Positions 9,820 to 18,896 of a DNA stretch of 64,000 nucleotides are shown in pieces (the stretch's first letter is position 1; every line of letters begins with the position of its first letter). Origin of the DNA: Candidatus Contubernalis alkalaceticus (GTDB lineage Bacteria > Bacillota > Dethiobacteria > SKNC01). The position numbers were made by a program, and so were the translations under genes. The notes under the pieces were generated by a model. That model was not told the DNA's origin. It ran no database searches and saw only the letters and a list, made by a program, of their open reading frames with translations. The stretch is taken from assembly GCF_022558445.1 (NCBI RefSeq), contig NZ_CP054699.1:1568001-1632000 (forward strand), in the 5' to 3' direction.

Positions 9820-9882
9820 GAAGAAAAACTGCCCAGGGCAATTACTTCCCTTATGATTACACTAACCCCCACAGCAAATGGT
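9820..9882 (-). pseudogene. Fragment of a ubiA-like gene
   Basis: About 63 bases match 14448-14510, the 5' part of the UbiA gene, with only a few differences, in the same orientation. It abuts the ABC ATPase fragment, so two unrelated gene pieces are fused here. Confidence 0.65.
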
Positions 9883-9904
9883 ACCCTCGAGAGAGGTTCA
9901 CCAG

Positions 9905-10660
9905 TTATTCAGGACGTTGAAATACCTTATCCAGATTTAAATTCAAACCGGAAAATTCAGGATGGTTAAAATTATCGCCTGGGCTAAATGCATTTATCAG
10001 AGAATAACTTCCATCTTTAAGCATAAAAACTTCTAATGTGTTTTCCTCAGGATCTATAATCCAGTAGTGAGGAATCCCTGCCTTTCGATAGATATCCATC
10101 TTATGCAGGCGATCTTTTCGACGATTTGTTGGTGACATGATTTCAATGATTAAATTACAAATACCGTCAATTCGATCCTTGAGAATGATTTGTTTTCGAG
10201 TCCCAGACACAAACATTATATCTGGCTGAAGAACAATACTGGTTGATAGAGTAACATCCAAAGGTGCAAAAAAAAGCTCGCCCTCAGGATCAAAGTTATC
10301 AAAAAAAGTTAATAACTGACGTCCTAATTCCCGAGATATTCGTTGGTGCTGAACGGAGGGAGATGGTTCTTTTACCAGAAATCCTTCTAGGATTTCAAAT
10401 CGATAGCCCGGTTCTTCAGGAATCTTCAGGTAATCATCGTAAGTATACTTATTCTTTTTTGAGTATTTTGAATATTCTTCTTCTTTAACAGATAGATTTC
10501 GTGTTTCCAGAGTGCTTAATACTGCTTTTATTTCATACCGGTATTGTTTTTCGCCCAGCTCTACTACAGGTATTTTTTTTTGTCGAGTATACCTCCAGAT
10601 AGTATCCACCGATAAATTTAATATTTCTGCTAATTCTTGAGCTGTTAGTAATTTTTCCAT
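9905..10660 (-). CDS. HTH-fused Uma2-family nuclease-like protein
   Basis: 251 residues. Residues 1-55 form an excisionase/MerR-like helix-turn-helix (TAQELAEILNLSVDTIWRYTRQKKIPVVEL). Residues 75-250 form a Uma2 domain of the PD-(D/E)XK nuclease superfamily (YRFEILEGFLVKEPSPSVQHQ, then LQPDIMFVSG, then LIIEIMSPTNRRKD and the HYWIIDPEENTLEVF strand). The PD...EIMSP spacing is that of the Uma2 active site. Uma2 proteins are abundant in cyanobacteria and some Clostridia, but their role is not settled. The fused DNA-binding domain suggests a sequence-directed nuclease or self-regulator. A second Uma2 protein with a different fused domain lies at 35830. The start ATG 10660 follows a GGAGGTGG site. 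Confidence 0.9.
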   Translation of the reverse strand: MEKLLTAQELAEILNLSVDTIWRYTRQKKIPVVELGEKQYRYEIKAVLSTLETRNLSVKEEEYSKYSKKNKYTYDDYLKIPEEPGYRFEILEGFLVKEPSPSVQHQRISRELGRQLLTFFDNFDPEGELFFAPLDVTLSTSIVLQPDIMFVSGTRKQIILKDRIDGICNLIIEIMSPTNRRKDRLHKMDIYRKAGIPHYWIIDPEENTLEVFMLKDGSYSLINAFSPGDNFNHPEFSGLNLNLDKVFQRPE

Positions 10661-10941
10661 GTTACCACCTCCGCTTTAATTATATAACCAAACACATCTG
10701 CAATCAAGTAAAAGCAATAAGGAGCTAACCAATGAAAAATCTAAAAATCCTGTCCAGGTCAATTGAACACCGAACAGGATTTTTAAAAAAAAAGGCTTTT
10801 GCATTCTTCTGATGCTCTGGCCATTTTTTTTCTTAAGTTTAATTAACCCATCTCCATCGGGATTATCTGTCACCGTCTTCATATCCACTCTTTCATATTT
10901 CCTATTTATTGCATAATAGAATTGGACAAAGTTGCAAAAGG

Positions 10942-10959
10942 AATTCCTCACTTTTGCAA
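10942..10959 (+). repeat. IS21 left inverted repeat
   Basis: AATTCCTCACTTTTGCAA, the exact reverse complement of 13576-13593. A second imperfect copy (AATTCCCCAATTTTGCAA) lies at about 10965-10982. Confidence 0.8.
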
Positions 10960-11062
10960 CAGTAAATTCCCCAATTTTGCAAAAGGCCATTGAAGGCACC
11001 ACCCAAAAATAATATCCTTGTAATTGGAACTAGATTACGAAGAGGAATGGAGGATGCTTACA

Positions 11063-12592
11063 ATGACCCAAGTAAAGTATATCAGAAAACTATTTTTCGA
11101 GGAAGGTAAGAATGTTAGCGAAATAAAACGGGAAACAGGGCATGATCGAAAGACAATAAACATTTATCTTGAAAAAGAAGACTGGAATGAAGAGGAGCCT
11201 ACTATCAAGTCAACATCGCAGTTTCCAAAACTTGACCCTTACAAAGAAGATATAGACACATGGCTTTTAGACGACAAAAAAGCCAAAGTCAAACAACGGC
11301 ATACAGCCCAGAGAGTCTTTAACAGACTGAATGAAAAGTACAAAGAAGAATTTGACTGCTCTTACAGATCTGTAGCCGGTTATGTATCTCAGAAGAAAAA
11401 AGAGATATTCGGCAAATGTAAACAATCCGGACACCTTCCACTGGAGCATATCCCGGGAGAAGCACAAGGTGATTTTGGAGACGCTGATTTTTATGAAAAC
11501 AGCCAGATTCACAGCGGCAAATACCTAAACCTTTCCTTCCCTTACAGCAACCAAGGTTACTGCCAATTGTTTAAGGGAGAGAACCAGGAATGCCTTTTTG
11601 AAGGACTAATGCTCATCTTCGAACACGTCGGTGGCGTTCCTCAAAGAATTTGGTTTGATAATGCAAGCACCATGGTCACCAAGATTCTGAAAAACGGAGA
11701 GCGCAACTTGACTGACGGTTTTATAAGATTTATGGAACACTACCGATTTGAAGCAGCCTTTTGTAATGCAGACTCTGGGCACGAAAAAGGCAATGTTGAG
11801 GGTAAAGTCGGCTACCACCGAAGAAATATGTTAGTGCCAATTCCACAGTTTAAAAGCCTAGCTGAGTTTAACAAAGAGCTGCTGCAAAAATGTGAAATCG
11901 ATGCCCAACGGGAGCATTATCGAAAAGACGGCACTATAGAAATGCTGCATTCTGAAGATAGGCAAGCACTTTTGGAATTGCCGGCAGTACCTCTAGATGT
12001 CAGCAAATACATAACCGTTAAAACCAACGGATATGGCAGATTTTATCTTAACAACGGCCTTTATGAATATTCCGTGTCCCCCAAATATGCAAACAGCCGG
12101 GTCTTAATTAAAATTACGGCCAATAAAGTAATTCCCTTGGATGAAAGCCATCGGGAAATCGTCCGGCATGATCGGTTTTACGGAAACTACAAGCAACAGA
12201 GCATGAAGTGGCTTCCTTACCTGACTCAGCTGTCCCGTTGTCCTGGAGCATTGAAATATACTGGCATCTACCAAATGTTGCCCGAATCCATTAATGATTA
12301 TCTGGAAAAATGCAGTAAAAGCGATAAAGGCAAAATCCTACAGATAATTGCCACACTGACAGAAAAAAGCGGGTTTACTTGTGCTGTAGAAACAGTTGCT
12401 AGCGCCCTGCAATACGATGTAACAGATACCGACAGTCTGGTAAGCCTCCATAATCGTTTACACGGAAACGTGATTGAACTTGCCCCCATCAGGGTAGCAA
12501 AAAATATACCAGAGTTCAAACTGTATGCTCCCAATCTGGCTGACTATGACGCAAAACTCAATGAGGCAGGTGAACAAAATGCTGACCAGTGA
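11063..12592 (+). CDS. istA: IS21-family transposase IstA
   Basis: 509 residues. An N-terminal helix-turn-helix (FFEEGKNVSEIKRETGHDRKTI, residues 9-30) precedes an rve/DDE integrase core. The acidic residues lie in GEAQGDFGDADF, PQRIWFDNAST and GHEKGNVEGKVG. A C-terminal beta-barrel-like region (VKTNGYGRFYLNNGLYEYSV) is typical of IstA. The start is ATG 11063, nine bases after GGAGG; the in-frame ATG at 11054 touches that site and is less likely. IstA binds the element ends and performs strand transfer with the help of IstB. The frame is intact, so the element may still be active. Confidence 0.94.
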   Translation: MTQVKYIRKLFFEEGKNVSEIKRETGHDRKTINIYLEKEDWNEEEPTIKSTSQFPKLDPYKEDIDTWLLDDKKAKVKQRHTAQRVFNRLNEKYKEEFDCSYRSVAGYVSQKKKEIFGKCKQSGHLPLEHIPGEAQGDFGDADFYENSQIHSGKYLNLSFPYSNQGYCQLFKGENQECLFEGLMLIFEHVGGVPQRIWFDNASTMVTKILKNGERNLTDGFIRFMEHYRFEAAFCNADSGHEKGNVEGKVGYHRRNMLVPIPQFKSLAEFNKELLQKCEIDAQREHYRKDGTIEMLHSEDRQALLELPAVPLDVSKYITVKTNGYGRFYLNNGLYEYSVSPKYANSRVLIKITANKVIPLDESHREIVRHDRFYGNYKQQSMKWLPYLTQLSRCPGALKYTGIYQMLPESINDYLEKCSKSDKGKILQIIATLTEKSGFTCAVETVASALQYDVTDTDSLVSLHNRLHGNVIELAPIRVAKNIPEFKLYAPNLADYDAKLNEAGEQNADQ

Positions 12593-13301
12593 AATTGCCA
12601 CCTGCTGCAAAGAGTTGAGATTAAGCCGAAACATTGTGGAAATGTCTGAGAAAATAGAAGCCCAGAGCCATCAGGAATACCTGTTAAAATTACTTAAATC
12701 GGAACTGGAACATCGTGATGCGGCTAGGAAAGATAAACTCCTCAAAAGTGCTGGATTTTACACAATCAAGACATTTGAAGGCTTCAAATTTGATGAAGTT
12801 ACCTTGCCAAAAGCCGTAACACCTGAATATCTTAAGAACTGCGAGTTTATTGATACAAACACCAATATTGTTATGTATGGCAATGTTGGTACCGGAAAAA
12901 CCTTTTTATCAATCGCCTTAGGAGTAGAGGCCTGTAAAAAAGGCATAAAAACTAAGTTCTTTAGGACAGCAGCGTTGGTGAATAAGCTTTCAGAATCAAA
13001 GAAAAACGGTACCTTGTCAAAGTTTATGAAGCAAATACTAAAAGCAGATATTATAGTCTGTGATGAGTGGGGATACGTTCCCCTGGACCGGATAGGTGCC
13101 CAACTGCTGTTTGAAGTAGTATCCGAGTGCTATGAAAAAAAGTCCTTAATCATAAACACAAATATTGAATTCTCCAGATGGGTTAATGTGTTTTATGATG
13201 AACAGATGACAGGAGCCATATTGGATAGGGTGTTGCATCATTGCCACCTGCTGCTGTTCCCAGGGCCGAGCAATCGGATGAGAGAGTCTTCATTAACCTA
13301 G
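12579..13301 (+). CDS. istB: IS21-family helper ATPase IstB
   Basis: 240 residues, the usual IstB length. Walker A is GNVGTGKT, Walker B is DIIVCDEWG, and the arginine-rich C-terminal part (DRVLHHCHLL) is that of DnaC/IstB AAA+ ATPases. The start ATG 12579 follows GCAGGTG and overlaps the istA stop by 14 bases, the normal IS21 arrangement. IstB assembles on target DNA and recruits IstA. No damage is visible. Confidence 0.93.
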   Translation: MLTSEIATCCKELRLSRNIVEMSEKIEAQSHQEYLLKLLKSELEHRDAARKDKLLKSAGFYTIKTFEGFKFDEVTLPKAVTPEYLKNCEFIDTNTNIVMYGNVGTGKTFLSIALGVEACKKGIKTKFFRTAALVNKLSESKKNGTLSKFMKQILKADIIVCDEWGYVPLDRIGAQLLFEVVSECYEKKSLIINTNIEFSRWVNVFYDEQMTGAILDRVLHHCHLLLFPGPSNRMRESSLT

Positions 13302-13694
13302 CTTTAAGCCGAGTCAGTGAAAATGAAGTGCTATTTTTTTAGATACAAGGGGTGCGGGATCTTGCCGCAATAATAATCCAGGCCAATGGTGTCATGCTGT
13401 AATGTCTGGAGAAGCTTTCCTTCTTTTCAGTAGGTAGCTTTTGTACAGCATGGCACTTTAAAACAGGTATATTTTAACATAAATGGTGTTTTGGTTTTAT
13501 GATTTTATGTTATTTCAAAGAAAATGGCCCAAAAGTTAACATAAAAATTCCCCACCGGTGCCTGGGGGAAAATTTTTGCAAAAGTGAGGAATTTTCACTT
13601 GCAAAAAACAATATTTCCGGTAGAATGCAATGGTCTTTACCCTTTTGAGTTCCCATTTTCTAAGAATTTCTCAATTTAATACGGAACCATACCG
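13302..13694. other. IS21 right flank and short spacer
   Basis: Non-coding tail of the IS21 element as far as about 13604, containing its right inverted repeat at 13576-13593, then 90 bases up to the ubiA stop. No gene is visible. Confidence 0.6.
13576..13593 (-). repeat. IS21 right inverted repeat
   Basis: Exact reverse complement of the left repeat at 10942-10959. Confidence 0.8.
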
Positions 13695-14555
13695 TCACCA
13701 TACAATTAGCTTGCTAATGATTATGGCAAGCATTCCAATCAGCGCACTGAGGTATAATTTGCGAATATAAACCCGGCCTTCTTTGGTGGTTTGACTTTTT
13801 AACAACTTGATTCCAAAGTATAGTATCATCAGATCCATGATAGAAATTATTATCAAGTAACTGGTTCCTAGTAAATTCCAAAAGACTGGGAGAAAACTAA
13901 GAATTATCACAAGTATAAATAATAAAGCAGAAAGGCGAAGGGTGTTTTTTTTCCCAATAAGTATGGCTATGGATTTAACATTTCTTTTCTTATCTCCCTC
14001 CATATCCATTGCATCTGCGGCGATTTCCTCTCCAAGATTAAAGAAAAATAACATGAGGCTAATGCTCCATACAACTTTATTCCATGGCTGTCCAACAACT
14101 AAACTGCCAAGGATTATTGTAACGGCTACCGAAGAACTGACCATTAAATTCCCCGCTATGCCCAATTCTTTAAACTTCCAATTGTACAGGAAACCAACCA
14201 ACCAGAAAACAATGTATAAGAATACAGCCGACAGTCCGATAAAAAAAGAGACTGCCAAGCCTATCAATGTAGTAACGACAGTTAAGTAAATAATCTCAGC
14301 AGGTGAAATTAATCCGGAGGGTAATGGTCTGTGGGGTGCATTGATCCTGTCAACTTCAATATCAAAATAATCATTTAAAATCATTGCCGGGCTCGATAAA
14401 AAAAAGCCCCATAGAAAACCTACGATTAAGTCAAAAAACGAAGGAAAACTGCCAAGGGCAATTACTTCCCCTATGATTACACTAACTCCCGCAGCAAATG
14501 GTAGTTCTGGCCGTATTAATTCAATTAGACCTCTAACTTTCTGGGTATTTATCAT
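13695..14555 (-). CDS. UbiA-family prenyltransferase
   Basis: 286 residues, about eight or nine membrane helices. The first aspartate-rich motif is NDYFDIEVDRINAPHRPLPSG (residues ~63-83) and the second is DAMDMEGDKKRNVKSIA (~180-196). Together they bind the Mg-diphosphate of the prenyl donor. The NDYFD...HRPLPSG form resembles the digeranylgeranylglyceryl-phosphate-synthase-like branch rather than the menaquinone or heme enzymes, but the substrate cannot be assigned from sequence alone. A broken polyferredoxin gene lies upstream on the same strand. A 63-base piece of a second copy of this gene is at 9820-9882. Confidence 0.92.
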   Translation of the reverse strand: MINTQKVRGLIELIRPELPFAAGVSVIIGEVIALGSFPSFFDLIVGFLWGFFLSSPAMILNDYFDIEVDRINAPHRPLPSGLISPAEIIYLTVVTTLIGLAVSFFIGLSAVFLYIVFWLVGFLYNWKFKELGIAGNLMVSSSVAVTIILGSLVVGQPWNKVVWSISLMLFFFNLGEEIAADAMDMEGDKKRNVKSIAILIGKKNTLRLSALLFILVIILSFLPVFWNLLGTSYLIIISIMDLMILYFGIKLLKSQTTKEGRVYIRKLYLSALIGMLAIIISKLIVW

Positions 14556-14683
14556 GTTGTTCTTCCTTTTATTCCAATAATTAATTTTTTAAATCATACT
14601 TAAAGACAAAATTTCTTAGACTGTGCACCTTTTTCACCACTTATATTCATGGAAGAATATCTGGCTTTCCTAGAATCATTTAG

Positions 14684-15517
14684 CTATTTGGAGTGATCGT
14701 TAATATAATCTTTTTTAGAATTGTTACCTGGAGGTGAATTAGTGGGAAATTTATTTCCAGTAGAGGAAATTCTAATGACAGCTTCTTTTTTGGGTAGTCC
14801 AAAGCTGTAGTGAATGACCCCTTTGGGGCAGGAATCTACACATTGTCCGCAGAGTATACATTCCATATTTGACATTGAGCCACTTTCCACCATACCCTGT
14901 ACAGCTAAGCTCATCTGACAAACTTTGTCACACTTTTTGCACTGGATACACTTTTCCCTTTGGGATTCAAGGTGAAGTGATGGGATTTTGACCAGGTCTT
15001 TAATTTTTGATCCTATCACCATAAAAGGTGCTATCCAACAGCTATAATGGCAGAAAGAGCGTTTCCCAGCGGTAAGTGCCAGCGCTACGATCAAGATGAC
15101 CACACCGAAATAAATAATATAGTCCCCGGGTTGGGTAACGGATATTCCATGCCAGGTATGGTAAAATATATCAATCCTTTGTAGTCCTCCGGCAGCTATG
15201 ATTGAAATAATAATACCTGTAAACCAGGGGACCCATATAAAATATTATATCCGGTCAAACTTTCCTCCCTTTGCTTTTCGTGTGGAAACTATCTGACAGC
15301 ATTCCTGAAGACCTCCGCCAGGGCACAGCCATCCGCAGTAAGCCCTGCCAAGAAATAAGGAAAAAACAAATAATAATGCGAAAAATACGAAACTTCCTGC
15401 GGCGATTCCTTCTAGAGCTCCCAGGATAATTAAATAAGGGGAAAGGTAATAAATTGTGATGGGAAACAGTAAAAATGAAATAAGTATAAGGGTCTTTCTT
15501 ATGCTTTGCCTTTTCAT
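14684..15517 (-). pseudogene. NapH-like membrane polyferredoxin, in-frame stop
   Basis: The frame from ATG 15517 encodes three membrane segments and a first cysteine motif (GRAYCGWLCPGGGLQE). It is interrupted by TAA at 15245-15247 after KFDRI. The same frame then continues without a shift (YFIWVPWFTG) through more membrane segments, SFCHYSCWIAPF, and two 4Fe-4S clusters (CIQCKKCDKVCQ and CILCGQCVDSCPKG). One AAA-to-TAA change explains the interruption; the full product would be 277 residues. Such proteins pass electrons between the quinone pool or ferredoxin and periplasmic or cytoplasmic partners. Readthrough cannot be excluded, but the simplest reading is a recently inactivated gene. Confidence 0.85.
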
Positions 15518-15585
15518 TTTATTTTCTCTTTCAAGTCAACCAGATTAATTTTGTATTCCCGGGCAGGCTTTTCATACCACAAACT
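15516..15585 (-). pseudogene. Remnant of a DUF362 gene
   Basis: Encodes YEKPAREYKINLVDLKEK, close to YEKLAREYNIDLIDMKKDK of the intact DUF362 protein at 31413-32501; about 58 bases align at roughly 80 per cent. The remnant ends in a TGA overlapping the ATG of the polyferredoxin gene. The rest of the DUF362 gene is gone. Confidence 0.65.
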
Positions 15586-15829
15586 CCTCATCCTCATCCT
15601 CATCCCTTTCTTATTTTTAAGCAATTATCAGCATCTCAAAAACTTCGGTATTAAGTGGGCCCTTCCTGGAAAAGGCTAAACCCTAAAATAAAATGTTGTT
15701 AAATAAAACACAGTCTATGGGGTTAGTTATTCTTCCAAATTTAAAGGTGAAATTTGATAATGAACAGAATAATTATATAACAAAAAATAAGAAATATCTT
15801 TAAATACTTCAAGCCCCCTTCTTACCTGG

Positions 15830-16087
15830 ATGCTGGCATTTATTGCCGGTGGGGGGTTTTCACTGGCCGGAAAGGTTGCCAGTAATGTGGTTCATACCGG
15901 TTCTACAACAATGACTGGAGGAAGCGCCAATCCGGCAGTTTCTTTTCTGGAAACAGTTATTTCCACTGTAATGGCAGTAATTTCGGTCTTATTTCCTATG
16001 CTGGTAATTTTATTTGTAGGGATCATAGGATGGGTTGTAGTAAAAATTGTGAAGAAGATGAAGCGTGGAGGAAGAAAACCAGTCTGA
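15830..16087 (+). pseudogene. DUF4126 C-terminal remnant
   Basis: 85 residues: FIAGGGFSLAGKVASNVVHTGSTT, then a long membrane segment and a basic tail (KIVKKMKRGG). This is the C-terminal half of DUF4126 membrane proteins, which are normally about 190 residues. An in-frame stop lies roughly 45 bases upstream of the ATG, and no ribosome binding site is visible. The N-terminal half is missing. Confidence 0.62.
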
Positions 16088-16297
16088 TTACCACATGCGG
16101 TGGTTAGTATGTGAAGGGAAAGCCACCTTTCTTTCCATTTTAGTCGAAAGTCTCGCCACATATGTCTCACCCCCCTCCCCTAAAAATTATAACGGCACCT
16201 AAATCATACTGGCAAAATTAAACCAGGGTTTTCTATGTTACTTAGAGACGCAATTCATATATATTGTGATAATTTAAATGAGCCTGACATTAACATA

Positions 16298-17023
16298 TCA
16301 GGTCCGCTGCAAAAACCATCGGGATAAAAATATTGTCCAAATCAGCCAACTTAAAACACCCATGGCAATGTAGGATAGGGGAATAGATTGGCCAAACTGA
16401 CTGGCAAAGTGAATCATTTGCCCTATCCAAAAGCTGGGTAAAAAACCAAACAGATATCTATACGGAGCTTCCAAAAACCAGGGAACGAACAGACCCAGGG
16501 ATAAAATGTTGGTTATTTTGGACAGGGCCAGGCCCTCAACTTTATTCCCGGCCAGGGTGACCAGCAGCATAAAGAAAATGATTCCCTGCAGAGTTGAAAT
16601 AACGCTAACAGTTAATATGACTGGAATATTATCCACTGCCAGGCCAAACAGCAAAACAACTATAACAGACGATGCAAAAGCCCAAACCATTGGCAGCCCT
16701 ATGCGGGCAATCAGGTAATTCCATCCGGCTGAAGGGGTGATACTGTAATAAACACCGATCGATTCATCCCGTTCATCCAGCACAATAAATGCACATACCA
16801 TGGCAATCATAACCGGAGTCATTGTTAATAGAAATGCGTCACTAATGGGATACCAGGGGAAAAGAGAAAGGTTTAGCTGCTGACTGAGTATTCCATCTGC
16901 ATAGGGAATGATAAAACGCAGGGCTGCTCCTAATAAAAATGGTGCCGGCAGCAGTATGAACAGCATCCCGTCCCGCAGAATCTGACGAAAACCTATGGAA
17001 AAAATTTTCCAAACAGTAATCAT
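16298..17023 (-). CDS. ABC-2 type exporter permease (second subunit)
   Basis: 241 residues with six hydrophobic segments. The ABC-2-type hallmark is the cytoplasmic loop after helix 2, ERDESIGVYYSITPSAGWNYLIARI, where the ATPase docks. It lies five bases after the preceding permease gene and is the last gene of the ATPase-permease-permease operon. The counterpart in the paralogous operon is at 61340-62083. The substrate is unknown; related operons are often annotated as fluoroquinolone or multidrug exporters, which is not testable here. Confidence 0.87.
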   Translation of the reverse strand: MITVWKIFSIGFRQILRDGMLFILLPAPFLLGAALRFIIPYADGILSQQLNLSLFPWYPISDAFLLTMTPVMIAMVCAFIVLDERDESIGVYYSITPSAGWNYLIARIGLPMVWAFASSVIVVLLFGLAVDNIPVILTVSVISTLQGIIFFMLLVTLAGNKVEGLALSKITNILSLGLFVPWFLEAPYRYLFGFLPSFWIGQMIHFASQFGQSIPLSYIAMGVLSWLIWTIFLSRWFLQRT

Positions 17024-17028
17024 AGACT

Positions 17029-17733
17029 TTACCCTCCTGCCTCCATCAAATAGAGTGAAAACCGCCTTGCTGCCAGCCTATATATAAGGAGCACCCATAT
17101 AATCAAGCCTATCACAGCAAAGTTCACATTATAGGGCAAACCAAGACCCACTGCACCATAAAGAAGACGCAGAAGCAGTGCCGCTGGAAATATTTCAAAA
17201 AAAGGATGTGTAATGTCAGACAGTGTAAGGATGGCAGGCAGCATTATTATAGTTCCTACTATAAGGCCGATAACAAAATAATGATTAACGGATCGGGCCA
17301 TAGTACCCACCATTAAACCAAACATAGTAAATACTGCAGAACCTGTAAGTAATCCCACAACCAATATAAGGTAATTAACCTGGCTTCCAAGGGATGCCGC
17401 GGCAATAACAGTTCCTACCAGTGTAGAAATCAGCGATAGCGATAACGCCTTGGCCATAACATACTCTCCAGCTGCAGCCGGCAGAATGGAAAAATAGCTG
17501 TGAAGCCCCTCTCCCTTTTCCAATAATACTATCCCCCCAATGAAGAAAAAACCAAGGGCAGCAGGGTCAGACAAAATAATCAGAGCAGCGGCTGGGCGCA
17601 GCCATTCTTCAGGCAGTATGAAAAGAATTCCGATGTATGCTGCCGCTATTACTGCATAGAGAAAATAAAAACCGTATTTATACTGGTAGCGAATATCACA
17701 TATAAACATGCGGGCAAACCTCATTTGAGACAC
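17029..17733 (-). CDS. ABC-2 type exporter permease (first subunit)
   Basis: 234 residues, six predicted helices. The docking loop LLEKGEGLHSYFSILPAAAGEYVMAKAL follows helix 2, as in ABC-2 exporters. The start overlaps the upstream ATPase stop by 13 bases, so translation is coupled. With the following gene it should form the heterodimeric membrane channel. The paralogue is at 60636-61337, where the equivalent loop reads LLEKDEGVSVIRAVMPFSPLHY. Confidence 0.87.
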   Translation of the reverse strand: MSQMRFARMFICDIRYQYKYGFYFLYAVIAAAYIGILFILPEEWLRPAAALIILSDPAALGFFFIGGIVLLEKGEGLHSYFSILPAAAGEYVMAKALSLSLISTLVGTVIAAASLGSQVNYLILVVGLLTGSAVFTMFGLMVGTMARSVNHYFVIGLIVGTIIMLPAILTLSDITHPFFEIFPAALLLRLLYGAVGLGLPYNVNFAVIGLIIWVLLIYRLAARRFSLYLMEAGG

Positions 17734-18572
17734 CTGCCTGTTAATTCAATAAATACATCATCCAGTGTCGGTTCCTTAGAATGTATGCCGGTCAGGCTGC
17801 TGCCCTGCAGATTGTTCATAAAAACAGGGTCCTGATAGAGGGATGTGAGCATAGCCGCTCCGGTTTTTTCCCGACCCTCTTCTACATAGGTGTAACTTAC
17901 CTCCACTCCGCTTTTTTTGCTTCTCAGTGCATGAGGGCTGTCTAATGCTTTAATTTCCCCGTCTACAATAAATGCTACCCGGTCACAAAGCTCCTCCGCG
18001 TCGTGCATGTTATGGGTTGTAAGAATAATTGTTTTACCTTCTCTTTTCTGTTCCAGGATCATATCTTTCAAAATCCGGTTGTAAACGGGATCCAGACCGC
18101 TGGTGGGTTCATCAAGAAATAATAGTAAAGGATTGTGCAGAATAGCCCTTACAAAAGCCAAACGCATTTTCATTCCCTTGGAGAAGCTGGAAACTTTTTT
18201 GTTCGCATCGGCTGATAGGCCAACTCGCTCTAAATAAGGCATAGGGTCCTGAGATTTTTTGTTGTAAAGTGATGAAAAGAAAAGCAGATTTTCCAGGGCT
18301 GTGAATTTGCCGTATAAATTGGGGAATTCAAAATCAACTCCAATATTCTCGTAAAAACTGTTTTTGCGGTTTTTTACTTCTGTATTTAATACTTTCACCC
18401 TACCTCGATAGTTTCTAAGTATACCACTGAGAATTTTTTGTAATGTGCTTTTGCCGGCGCCAGAAGGGCCAAGAAAGCCAAAAATCTCGCCTTTATTCAC
18501 ATCAAATGACATCCCTTTTATAAAATCCTTGCGCTGATCATAGGAAAAAGCCAACTGCCGTACGGTAATCAT
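17721..18572 (-). CDS. ABC-2 exporter ATPase
   Basis: 283 residues. Walker A is GPSGAGKST, the signature is SFSKGMKMRLAFVRAI, Walker B is LLLFLDEPTSGLDP and the switch histidine is in TTHNMHDAEELCDRV. The SKGMK signature replaces LSGGQ, as is usual in this exporter branch. The C-terminal ~70 residues (TGIHSKEPTLDDVFIELTGRCL) are characteristic of drug and antibiotic exporter ATPases. It is closely similar throughout to the ATPase at 59785-60639. The natural upstream gene, a TetR regulator at 20591, has been separated from it by an IS110 element. Confidence 0.94.
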   Translation of the reverse strand: MITVRQLAFSYDQRKDFIKGMSFDVNKGEIFGFLGPSGAGKSTLQKILSGILRNYRGRVKVLNTEVKNRKNSFYENIGVDFEFPNLYGKFTALENLLFFSSLYNKKSQDPMPYLERVGLSADANKKVSSFSKGMKMRLAFVRAILHNPLLLFLDEPTSGLDPVYNRILKDMILEQKREGKTIILTTHNMHDAEELCDRVAFIVDGEIKALDSPHALRSKKSGVEVSYTYVEEGREKTGAAMLTSLYQDPVFMNNLQGSSLTGIHSKEPTLDDVFIELTGRCLK

Positions 18573-18733
18573 ATTGTTTCCTCCTTGTATACTATGAGCA
18601 GCAGACGATTTGGACGTAAATTTCCAGTTCGGATGGTGCTCATTTGTTCTTTGAAAACTTTATACAGAATCAAATCTTGTTATCTAACTTACTTATGATC
18701 TTTTTAAAAAAAGATTAAAAAAATTAGCAGCAG

Positions 18734-18844
18734 GGGTTGTGAATATGTGGTCAACGCGAAGCGTTGTCCAAGCAGTTCGTGGGGTCTGTGGGTAACTCGA
18801 AGAGTTATCCATCAGAATCCACAACTGCGGCATATTCACAAGCC
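18734..18844 (+). repeat. Three-stem structured repeat, copy 1
   Basis: Outer stem GTTGTGAATATG with CATATTCACAAG. First internal hairpin CAACGC-GAA-GCGTTG. A second arm GCAGTT...AACTGC is topped by TAACTC-GAA-GAGTTA. The same architecture occurs at 36981-37092, 49563-49670 and 55737-55847. This copy ends about 50 bases before the structured leader of the IS110 transposase. Confidence 0.85.
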
Positions 18845-18896
18845 TATCAAACAATACGTTTCCGCGTATCATGTCAAATTAATTGAAAAAAGGGTT

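Larger units (their letters stand above)
9357..9904. other. Gene-free scar region
   Basis: No intact gene. It holds two recognisable gene fragments (listed separately at 9776-9811 and 9820-9882) and, at 9707-9726, a PadR-operator-like sequence matching the one before padR. The short open frames in this stretch have no ribosome binding site or family resemblance. Confidence 0.6.
10932..13604 (+). mobile_element. IS21-family insertion sequence, apparently complete
   Basis: Contains istA and istB with the usual 14-base overlap. The ends carry inverted copies of AATTCCTCACTTTTGCAA (10942-10959 and 13576-13593), both flanked by TTGCAA. A second, diverged copy (AATTCCCCAATTTTGCAA) lies inside the left end. 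Multiple transposase-binding repeats are characteristic of IS21. The exact outer boundary and target duplication could not be resolved. Confidence 0.85.

Noticed and set aside
10676-11002. Minus-strand open frame of 108 codons
   Set aside because: It crosses the IS21 left end repeats, has no family resemblance and no ribosome binding site; it is chance open sequence.
18734-18844. Structured repeats as CRISPR units or replication origins
   Set aside because: The copies are single and dispersed, with no spacers. TGTGGATAT resembles a DnaA box but recurs only as part of the outer stem and varies with it.
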